Source of the DNA: Pseudomonadota bacterium
GTDB lineage: Bacteria > Pseudomonadota > Alphaproteobacteria > Caulobacterales > Caulobacteraceae
Direction: 5' to 3'
DNA length: 5,354 bases
Assembly (NCBI GenBank): GCA_023445955.1
Contig: JAEXJH010000151.1
Coordinates: 1-5,354, forward strand
Shown: positions 1 through 5,146 of the stretch, in pieces
Position numbering within the stretch: position 1 is the stretch's first letter
How the letters are laid out: the number at the start of each line of letters is the position of its first letter
The notes under the pieces: model-generated
The model's database searches: none
The model's input: the letters and a program-made list of their open reading frames with translations, nothing else
What the model was told of the DNA's origin: nothing
Translations under genes and position numbers: made by a program

Positions 1-21
1 CCGCCCGCGCCCCCCGCCGGA

Positions 22-2223
22 TCAGAACTTCACAGCCAGGGAAACGCTGTAGTTCCGGCCCGGCTGAGAGTAGCCGTCCTTAACGGTCGAGGTGTCGGCG
101 AGGCCACGCGCGTCGCTCCACCACCAATACTTTTCGTCGGTCAGGTTGAAGACCCCGGCGCGCACCGTCACCGCGTCGGTCACCGCGACCCAGGCGGTGA
201 CGTCGGCCACGGTGAACGAGGGCGGCAGGAAGCAGCCGCCGGTGCAGGTCACGCCCGCCTTGCTGGCCGACTTGCGGTCCGAGTGGATGACGCTGAGGTC
301 GCCGCCGAACCGGCCGCTGGGCGCGCGATAGGCGACGCCGCCCGTGAGCTTCACCGGGTCGATCGACACCAGCGGGGTGCGCACGCCGTTGGTTTTGGAC
401 GAGCCCTTGGCGTACGAGGCCGCGGCGCGGGCGGTGAAGCCGTTGCCGAAGTCGTACGAGGCCTTGGCCTCGGCGCCGCTGATCTTGGCGTCCGACAGGT
501 TGATGTACTGGTAGACGGCCGGGGTGGCGGCGGTGAAGTTGCCGCTGACCTGCACCTGCTCGATGAAGTCGTCGTACTTGCCGGTGAAGCCGGTGACGGC
601 CACCCGCACGCCGCCCTGGTGGAAGCGCACGCCCCCTTCGATGGTCTTGCTGGTCTCGGGCTTCAGGTCGGGGTTCGAGATCGACTTGTAGTTCGAGATC
701 AGGTTGGCGAAGCCGGTGTTGATCTGGATCGGGGCGGGGGCCTTGAAGCCGGCCGCGGCGTTGGCGAACAGGGTGACGGCGTCGGTGGCGTCCCACACCA
801 GGCCAAGCTTGGGCGAGATGTGCGAGTCGTTCTGGCCCGACGACGTGGTCGTGAACAGCGGGTCGGCCTTCGGGTCCAGCTTGTAGTAGTCGAAGCGGAC
901 GGCCGGATAGAGCGTCACCGCGCCGGCCTTGATCTCGTCCTGCACATAGAGACCGGCCAGGGTGAAGTCGGTGGTCGGGAACGCCTTGGCGGGGAAGGTC
1001 TCGCCGGCCGGCGGCACGGTGCCATCGCGCGTGCCTTGCTGGCGGGTGATCGAGGCGTCGCCGCCCCAGACGATCTCGTGTGTCACCGCGCCCGAATTGA
1101 AGACGCTGTGCAGCTCGACGCTGGCGCCCAGGACGCGGTTGTCGAAGGTGGCGTCGCGGGTGCGGTCGACGGCGGTGTTGCGGTCCTCGGCCGAGAACTG
1201 GCGGGTCTTGCTCTTCTGCCAGTACAGCGAGGTGCGGGCGGCGTTGATCAGGCCTTCGCCGCCGTCGAAGCGGTGGTCGGCCGTGACGCGATCGCGCTTG
1301 GCCTTGTCGAAGGCGGTCAGGCCGATGACGCTGGTCGAGGCCAGCGGCGGCTTGGCGATGGCCGACAGCACGGTCCAGTCGACGTCGCGGTCCATGTGGT
1401 CCAGCGTCAGGCGGAAGCGGTTCTTGTCGTTGGGGCTGTAGACCAGCTTGCCCAGGAACGAATTGGACGCGTTGTCCTCCGGGTTGGCGGTCGTGCGGTC
1501 GGTGTTGGCCGAGTCGTTCGTGCCGGCCGTCTTCTGGCCCTTGCCGTCGCGGCGGGTATAGGCGGCCAGGGCTTCCCAGTGGTCCGACTTGCCGGCCAGC
1601 AGCAGGCTTTCCGTCCAGCTCTCATCGGCCGAGGCGTAGCCGACGCGGGCGCGGGCGGCGAAGGTCTTGCCGTTCTTCAGGATGTCCGACGGATCCTTGG
1701 TGATGAAGCTGACGGACCCCGCGAGGCCGTCGGCGCCGTACAGGGCCGAGGCCGGGCCGCGCACGATCTCGACCGACTTCAGGATGTCGAGGTCGACATA
1801 GTCGCCGCGACCGGTCGATTGGGCGCCGAAGGCGAAGCCGTCCGGCACGCGCACGCCGTCGACGACGATCAGCACGCGGTTGCCTTCCAGGCCGCGGATG
1901 TTGAAGCCGGCGTTGCCGTCGCGGCCCGTCGAGGCGCCGGCGGCGGTGAAGCGGGCGGGAGCGGTGCGGACCGACACGCCCGGCTCGTCGCGGACCAGGT
2001 CCTTGATGTCCTTGACGAGGCCGTCCTCGATCTCGTCCGACGAGATGACGGTGACGGTGGCCGGGACCTTGATCACCGACTTTTCCGAGCGGGTGGCGGT
2101 GACGGTGACCTTGTCGACCTCGACGGCGTCAGCGGCCGGATTGGCGTCAGCAGCGTGCGCGACAGTGGCCAGGAGAGCGGCGGTGGACGCCGCGGCGAAC
2201 GCGGCGAGCTTCAGGCGAGACAT
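22..2223 (-). CDS. hutA: TonB-dependent outer-membrane receptor, heme/hemoglobin family (HutA-like)
   Basis: Complete 733-residue receptor that would import an iron ligand, probably heme, across the outer membrane using TonB-ExbBD energy. Residues 1-24 form a signal peptide with likely cleavage after AHA. The TonB box is DKVTVTATR (37-45). The plug domain spans about 53-185 and includes FNIRGLEGNRVLIVVDGVRV and VEIVRGPASALYGADGLAG. The barrel follows and ends in the usual terminal Phe. Heme-receptor marks are FKAP (493-496, for FRAP), NPDL (517-520, for NPNL) and NLTDEKYWWWSDARGL near the C-terminus, typical of the hemoglobin/hemin/lactoferrin receptor family. Cys660 and Cys664 probably form a disulfide in a surface loop. 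The start is supported by an AAGGGG Shine-Dalgarno sequence six bases upstream (complement of 2230-2235). It is divergent from the DUF4198 operon, with a probable Fur box 24 bp upstream of the start. No histidine lies in the plug or between FKAP and NPDL, so the exact ligand is uncertain. The symbol is given by resemblance to Caulobacter HutA. Confidence 0.9.
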   Translation of the reverse strand: MSRLKLAAFAAASTAALLATVAHAADANPAADAVEVDKVTVTATRSEKSVIKVPATVTVISSDEIEDGLVKDIKDLVRDEPGVSVRTAPARFTAAGASTGRDGNAGFNIRGLEGNRVLIVVDGVRVPDGFAFGAQSTGRGDYVDLDILKSVEIVRGPASALYGADGLAGSVSFITKDPSDILKNGKTFAARARVGYASADESWTESLLLAGKSDHWEALAAYTRRDGKGQKTAGTNDSANTDRTTANPEDNASNSFLGKLVYSPNDKNRFRLTLDHMDRDVDWTVLSAIAKPPLASTSVIGLTAFDKAKRDRVTADHRFDGGEGLINAARTSLYWQKSKTRQFSAEDRNTAVDRTRDATFDNRVLGASVELHSVFNSGAVTHEIVWGGDASITRQQGTRDGTVPPAGETFPAKAFPTTDFTLAGLYVQDEIKAGAVTLYPAVRFDYYKLDPKADPLFTTTSSGQNDSHISPKLGLVWDATDAVTLFANAAAGFKAPAPIQINTGFANLISNYKSISNPDLKPETSKTIEGGVRFHQGGVRVAVTGFTGKYDDFIEQVQVSGNFTAATPAVYQYINLSDAKISGAEAKASYDFGNGFTARAAASYAKGSSKTNGVRTPLVSIDPVKLTGGVAYRAPSGRFGGDLSVIHSDRKSASKAGVTCTGGCFLPPSFTVADVTAWVAVTDAVTVRAGVFNLTDEKYWWWSDARGLADTSTVKDGYSQPGRNYSVSLAVKF

Positions 2224-2247
2224 CGATATCCCCTTCGATGATGCGGT

Positions 2248-2262
2248 TGCGAATTAGTCGCA
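2248..2262. promoter_or_regulatory. Probable Fur operator for the receptor gene
   Basis: The 15-mer TGCGAATTAGTCGCA is an inverted repeat with perfect TGCGA/TCGCA arms, matching the 7-1-7 layout of alphaproteobacterial Fur boxes. It lies 24 bp upstream of the receptor ATG. On the minus strand it contains ACTAATTC, close to the Caulobacter -10 consensus GCTANAWC, so bound repressor would cover the -10 region. I found no convincing -35 at the right distance. The operator role is inferred from the palindrome, its position and the iron-uptake gene it precedes. Confidence 0.55.
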
Positions 2263-2309
2263 TTTGATGGGCGATGGCCTAAGGCTCGATGTCCTACCGG
2301 TCAAGCTAA

Positions 2310-2335
2310 TTGAGATTGATTCTTAGAACTAATCG
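2310..2335 (+). promoter_or_regulatory. Probable Fur-controlled promoter of the DUF4198/EF-hand operon
   Basis: TGAGATTGATTCTTA (2311-2325) matches 10 of 14 arm positions of the classical TGATAAT-N-ATTATCA Fur box and is an imperfect palindrome. It overlaps a possible promoter: TTGAGAT (2310-2316), 11 bases, then ACTAATCG (2328-2335). This resembles the Caulobacter vegetative layout TTGACGS-N10-14-GCTANAWC. Transcription would start near 2342, leaving a leader of about 43 bases. A GATTC sequence at 2318-2322 is a GANTC site, the target of the CcrM methylase. The promoter match is moderate, and the Fur assignment rests on the sequence and the divergent receptor. Confidence 0.45.
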
Positions 2336-2384
2336 CAATATCCCGAACTTCGCCGCGACTGGAGCGGCGCCTGGGGTAGTTCCG

Positions 2385-3170
2385 ATGATCCGTTCTCTCC
2401 GCGCAGGCCTGTTGGGCGGCGCGCTCCTGCTGGCTTTGGCCGTCCCCGCTGCCCAGGCCCACTCGCCGTATCTGCTTCCGACGGTGTTCGACGCCTCGGA
2501 CCGCAAGATCGTCACCGTGCAGGGCGCCTTCACCGAGAGCTTCTTCACGCCCGAGGTGGTGATGAAGTCCGACGCCTATGCCGTGATCGGCCCCGACGGC
2601 GTGCGCGTGGCGCTGACGCCGGTCTACACGCGCGAGCTGGCGCTGGTGGAAGCCGTCACCGAGAAGCCCGGCACCTATCGCATCACCACCGGCCTGCGCG
2701 GCGGTCGCACCGCCAAGGCGGCCCTGGTCAAGGGCGAGTGGCAGTTCTTCGAAGGCGAGAAGGCCCCGGCCGACGCCATCGACATGCAGAGCCTGACCAT
2801 GGCCGACGTCTATGTGACGCGTGGCGCGCCGAACGACGCGGCCCTGGCCCCGATCGGCAAGGGCCTGGAGTTCCACGCCGTCACCCATCCCAGCAAGATC
2901 GTCACGGGCCAGGACGCCGTGTTCGAGGTGCTGTTCGACGGCAAGCCGCTGGCCAATCAGGCGATCGAGTTCGTGGCCGCCGAAGACCGCTACGCCGACT
3001 CCAAGCCCGCGCCCAGGACCGTCACCAGCGACGCCAAGGGCCGCTTCGCCGTGAAGCCGGATCACTCGGGCGTCTATCACGTCCAGACCCGCTACCGCGT
3101 CGCCCCGGCCGCCGCCGGCCAGCCGGGCCAGAGCTTCACCTACGCCCTGACCTTCGAATCCCTCCGCTAG
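2385..3170 (+). CDS. Secreted DUF4198 (NikM-like) periplasmic protein
   Basis: A 261-residue exported protein of the DUF4198 family, whose members include the extracytoplasmic NikM/NikK components of nickel and cobalt uptake systems. Residues 1-25 are a signal peptide (hydrophobic GLLGGALLLALAV, cleavage after AQA), so the mature protein should begin HSPYLLP with His26 at its N-terminus. Further histidines are H164 and H168 (FHAVTHP) and H227 and H232 (DHSGVYHV). Glycine-rich beta-type segments such as EKPGTYRI, SDAKGRF and HSGVYHVQTRY suggest Ig-like folds. The ATG at 2385 was chosen because it starts the signal peptide and follows GGGG at 2373-2376; the frame stays open upstream to a TTG at 2310, but that would bury the signal peptide. 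It is the first gene of an operon with the EF-hand gene, divergent from the heme-type receptor. It probably binds or buffers a metal in the periplasm; which metal is not shown. Confidence 0.85.
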   Translation: MIRSLRAGLLGGALLLALAVPAAQAHSPYLLPTVFDASDRKIVTVQGAFTESFFTPEVVMKSDAYAVIGPDGVRVALTPVYTRELALVEAVTEKPGTYRITTGLRGGRTAKAALVKGEWQFFEGEKAPADAIDMQSLTMADVYVTRGAPNDAALAPIGKGLEFHAVTHPSKIVTGQDAVFEVLFDGKPLANQAIEFVAAEDRYADSKPAPRTVTSDAKGRFAVKPDHSGVYHVQTRYRVAPAAAGQPGQSFTYALTFESLR

Positions 3171-3178
3171 GACATCCC

Positions 3179-3646
3179 ATGAAGACCCGTACGATCCTCG
3201 CCGCCGCTCTCGTCGCCTCGCTGGGCGCTGGCTCGGCCTTCGCCGCTTCGCACGCCCGCGACACCTTCATCAAGGAGCAGGACCAGAACGGCGACGGCGT
3301 CGTCACCAAGGACGAGTTCGCCGCCACCCGCGCCATTCAGTTCGCCGCCACCGACGCCGACAAGAACGGCTCGCTGTCGAAGGCCGAGTATGTCGGCGAG
3401 TTCAAGACGCGTCTGGAGAAGCGGCTCGCTGCGGACGACCGCACGGCCGAGAAGAAGGAAGAAGAGCGCGAGCGCCAGATGCGCCAGGCCGAGGTCCGCT
3501 TCGGCGTGCTCGACAGCGACAAGAGCGGCGCCATCACCAAGGCCGAGTTCGACTATTCGGGCTGGCGCATGTTCATGCACCACGACACCAACAACGACGG
3601 CGTCGTCTCGGCCGCCGACCCGGTCAAGGAAGACCAGCAGGACTAA
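3179..3646 (+). CDS. Secreted four-EF-hand calcium-binding protein
   Basis: A 155-residue protein with a signal peptide (residues 1-22 or 23, MKTRTILAAALVASLGAG then SAFAA), so it acts in the periplasm or outside the cell. It has four EF-hand loops with acidic or polar ligands at positions 1, 3, 5, 9 and 12: DQNGDGVVTKDE (35-46), DADKNGSLSKAE (59-70), DSDKSGAITKAE (112-123) and DTNNDGVVSAAD (136-147). The last loop ends in Asp instead of Glu. The two pairs are joined by a highly charged helix (about 78-105), giving a calmodulin-like arrangement. No catalytic domain or cysteine is present. The start follows AGGA (3169-3172), which overlaps the stop codon of the DUF4198 gene eight bases upstream, so the two are almost certainly co-transcribed and perhaps translationally coupled. 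Calcium binding is well supported; the partner protein and purpose are unknown. Confidence 0.9.
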   Translation: MKTRTILAAALVASLGAGSAFAASHARDTFIKEQDQNGDGVVTKDEFAATRAIQFAATDADKNGSLSKAEYVGEFKTRLEKRLAADDRTAEKKEEERERQMRQAEVRFGVLDSDKSGAITKAEFDYSGWRMFMHHDTNNDGVVSAADPVKEDQQD

Positions 3647-3672
3647 GCAATAGGGGAGGCGCGTCGCCAGAT

Positions 3673-3701
3673 TTGGACTTTCGGCGTTTCATCGCTATCA
3701 C
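3673..3701 (+). promoter_or_regulatory. Vegetative-type promoter for the DUF3297 gene
   Basis: TTGGAC (3673-3678) is followed after 17 bases by TATCAC (3696-3701). Read as the Caulobacter consensus, it is TTGGACT-N14-GCTATCAC, which differs from GCTANAWC at one position. Transcription would start near 3708, about 42 bases before the ATG. This suggests that the DUF3297 gene has its own promoter, separate from the upstream operon. Confidence 0.5.
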
Positions 3702-3746
3702 CGCCGGCCAAGACACGGGGCCGACGGCCCAGACGAAAGCCGAAAG
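3678..3746 (+). repeat. Long-range inverted repeat and GC hairpin before DUF3297
   Basis: CTTTCGGC (3678-3685) is complementary to GCCGAAAG (3739-3746). After a bulged G at 3686, the pairing continues with TTTC (3687-3690) and GAAA (3735-3738). Inside lies a perfect hairpin, GGGCC (3718-3722), GAC loop, GGCCC (3726-3730). The right outer arm contains the only purine-rich ribosome-binding candidate for the next gene (GAAAG, 3742-3746). The outer stem can form only in transcripts reading through from upstream; transcripts from the local promoter would contain just the inner hairpin. There is no T-tract, so it is not a classical intrinsic terminator. Confidence 0.4.
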
Positions 3747-3749
3747 ACC

Positions 3750-4001
3750 ATGAGCGACACGCCTCCCGACCGCCTCTCCGTCAATCCGGGCAGCCCGTAC
3801 TACGACGCGGACCTGCTGGAACGCGGCATCGGCATCCGCTTCAAGGGTGTCGAGAAGACCAATGTCGAAGAGTACTGCATCAGCGAGAAGTGGGTGCGGG
3901 TCGCGGCCGGCAAGACCATGGACCGCAAGGGCAACCCGATGACGATCAAGCTGCAGGGCGAGGTCGAAGCCTATTTCCGCGACGACAACGCCGAAGGCTG
4001 A
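3750..4001 (+). CDS. DUF3297 family small conserved protein
   Basis: An 83-residue cytoplasmic protein with no signal peptide or membrane segment. I recognise it as DUF3297 from the N-terminal MSDTPPDRLSVNPGSPYYD, the core RGIGIRFKGVEKTNVEEYC, and KWVRVAAGKTMDRKGNPMTI, all strongly conserved in proteobacterial members. Its length is typical of the family. One cysteine (C43) lies in the conserved EEYC segment. The biochemical function is unknown. The Shine-Dalgarno sequence is weak (GAAAG, three bases from the ATG), and the leader can fold. It is followed after five bases by the 4007-4285 gene, so the two probably share a transcript. Confidence 0.88.
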   Translation: MSDTPPDRLSVNPGSPYYDADLLERGIGIRFKGVEKTNVEEYCISEKWVRVAAGKTMDRKGNPMTIKLQGEVEAYFRDDNAEG

Positions 4002-4006
4002 GGCCT

Positions 4007-4285
4007 TTGAGCGATCCGGTCCACGATCCCGACCTGGAAGCCATGGCGCGCGACGAGCTCTCGCGCGCCGTGACCCTGCGCTGGCAGGAGCTGCGCGGGA
4101 TCACGCCCTGGGGCGACAGCTTCGAGGGCATCTCGCCCGCCGGCCGTTATGTCGAGGTCGAGCGCAGCTACATCTGGGCCTCGGAGGAGGGCGGCGACAT
4201 CCTCTGCGAAGTGACCGTCTATGGCGGTCCGTCGCGCTATGACCATGGCGCCAAGGTCACTCAGATCATTTCTCGCCCGACTTGA
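4007..4285 (+). CDS. Hypothetical 92-residue protein
   Basis: I do not recognise this family. The protein is small, acidic and probably cytoplasmic: an N-terminal helix (about 10-30, LEAMARDELSRAVTLRWQEL), then a GITPWGDSFEGISPAGRYVEVERSY region, and a likely beta-strand end (DILCEVTVYGG, VTQIIS). There is no signal peptide or membrane segment, and one cysteine (C67). The TTG at 4007 was chosen because it lies five bases after the DUF3297 stop and gives the in-frame start SDPVHDPD. Possible ribosome-binding sequences are GAAGG at 3993-3997 and GAGG at 4000-4003. The alternative ATG at 4043 gives 80 residues, but its purine run (GGAAG) ends only two bases away. Codon use matches the surrounding genes, with G/C-rich third positions. 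It is probably co-transcribed with DUF3297. Confidence 0.65.
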   Translation: MSDPVHDPDLEAMARDELSRAVTLRWQELRGITPWGDSFEGISPAGRYVEVERSYIWASEEGGDILCEVTVYGGPSRYDHGAKVTQIISRPT

Positions 4286-4312
4286 GCACCTTGGCCGTGC
4301 ATCGATAACGCT

Positions 4313-4339
4313 GTTGCGTTAACCATATGCCGACGCAAC
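4313..4339 (+). promoter_or_regulatory. Inverted repeat with CtrA-type half-site
   Basis: GTTGCGT (4313-4319) and ACGCAAC (4333-4339) form a perfect 7-bp inverted repeat. Its 13-base centre carries most of TTAACCAT (4319-4326), the short form of the CtrA recognition motif in Caulobacter-like bacteria. The partner TTAA of the full TTAA-N7-TTAA site is absent. It lies 38 bases before the GTG of the His-rich membrane protein. A weak promoter candidate upstream is TTGAGC (4282-4287) with GATAAC (4304-4309). Regulation by CtrA is inferred from the octamer alone. Confidence 0.35.
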
Positions 4340-4352
4340 GCGACGCGTGGGT

Positions 4353-4359
4353 GGAGGGG
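4353..4359 (+). promoter_or_regulatory. Strong ribosome-binding site fixing a GTG start
   Basis: GGAGGGG is an almost ideal Shine-Dalgarno sequence. GGAGG ends six bases before the GTG at 4364, which makes this non-ATG codon the start of the His-rich membrane protein. Confidence 0.75.
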
Positions 4360-4363
4360 TCCG

Positions 4364-5146
4364 GTGTACCAGTCTGAATTTCCGGTCGAACAGCCGGTGC
4401 CGGTCTTTGACCCCACCCTGGTTTTCCTGCTGATCCTGGCGGGCCTGGCCATCGCCGGCCTGGCCTTCTTCGCCGGCCGCCTGACGGGCCGCGGCGACAA
4501 GGGCGAGAAGCAGAGCGACGTTCCTAAGAAGATCCACGAGGCCGTCAAGGCCAAGTGCGTGGCCGCCTCCAGCGCCCATTCGGGCGAGCTGGTGGTCAAG
4601 GCGCAGGAACTGATCGACGAGGTCAAGCTTCGCGTCGGTCCGGTGCTGGCGTTCGGCGGCCCATGCGGCAAGGCCTTCGAGCAACTGGGCAAGGCCATGA
4701 AGGGCGAGCCGCCGGAAGAGAAGAAGAAGGACGACCACGGCAAGGGCGACAAGCACGGTCACGGCAAGGACCAAGACAAGGGTCATGGCCATGACGCGCA
4801 CGGTCACGGTCATGGTCACGACGATTCGAAGGAGCACGCCGCGATCGGTCTGCTGACCCGCAACGTCACCATCGTCGCGCCGCAGACCGTCGTGATCGCC
4901 AATGCGCCCAAGCCGGAAAAGCCGCACGACGACCACGGCCATGGTCACGGCCATGACGACCACAAGGAAGAGGCGCCCAAGGTCCTCGACCACAAGGAAT
5001 ACATGCAGCTGCTGCGCCTGGCCGTGGCCGACTTCTCGGATTTCTGGAACCGTCCCAACTGCCTGCGCGAGCTGGAGGACTGCCGGAAGGTGCTGACCGA
5101 GACCGCGCCGCTGCCCAAGCTGAAGCTGATCGTCGACCGCGACTGA
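4364..5146 (+). CDS. Single-pass membrane protein with histidine-rich metal-binding-like tracts
   Basis: A 260-residue protein of a family I do not recognise. One hydrophobic segment (about 17-38) follows an acidic N-terminus and precedes a basic stretch (R39, R43, K46, K49). The positive-inside rule therefore puts the N-terminus in the periplasm and the rest in the cytoplasm. Residues 55-112 look helical and contain C65 and C101. Two His/Asp/Gly/Lys tracts follow: 125-158 with ten histidines, and 188-200 with six (DHGHGHGHDDH). A hydrophobic linker (161-181, NVTIVAPQTVVIA) separates them. The C-terminal part (205-260, KEYMQLLRLAVADFSDFW) looks helical, with C233 and C240. The tracts resemble the His-rich loops of metal transporters and nickel or zinc chaperones, so metal binding or storage is plausible; no transporter or enzyme domain is visible. 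It is GTG-started with a strong ribosome-binding site, separated by 78 bp from the gene upstream. Confidence 0.82.
   Translation: MYQSEFPVEQPVPVFDPTLVFLLILAGLAIAGLAFFAGRLTGRGDKGEKQSDVPKKIHEAVKAKCVAASSAHSGELVVKAQELIDEVKLRVGPVLAFGGPCGKAFEQLGKAMKGEPPEEKKKDDHGKGDKHGHGKDQDKGHGHDAHGHGHGHDDSKEHAAIGLLTRNVTIVAPQTVVIANAPKPEKPHDDHGHGHGHDDHKEEAPKVLDHKEYMQLLRLAVADFSDFWNRPNCLRELEDCRKVLTETAPLPKLKLIVDRD
4781..4963 (+). repeat. Degenerate DNA repeats encoding the His-Gly tracts
   Basis: Two blocks share exact short words: CATGGTCACG at 4811-4820 and 4940-4949, and GGCCATGACG at 4787-4796 and 4949-4958. They encode alternating His-Gly units. The two tracts therefore may have arisen by internal duplication or slippage and may vary in length between strains. 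Confidence 0.5.

Noticed and set aside
283..2241. A 652-codon open frame on the plus strand opposite the receptor gene
   Set aside because: It is antisense to a clear TonB receptor. Its product is low-complexity Val/Gly/Arg/Asp-rich, as expected from the third-position GC bias of the real gene, and it has no recognisable domain.
2310..2384. An in-frame N-terminal extension of the DUF4198 protein from TTG 2310
   Set aside because: It would place 25 residues before the signal peptide, and it overlaps the predicted promoter and operator.
2301..3080. A 259-codon minus-strand open frame opposite the DUF4198 gene
   Set aside because: The opposite strand encodes a protein with a signal peptide and family motifs. 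The antisense product is Gly/Arg/His-rich with no motifs.
4319..4993. A 224-codon minus-strand open frame rich in Val and Leu that looks membrane-like
   Set aside because: The hydrophobic Val-Met-Thr runs are the reverse complement of the His-Gly codons (GTG/ATG from CAC/CAT). The plus-strand gene has an excellent ribosome-binding site and sensible topology.
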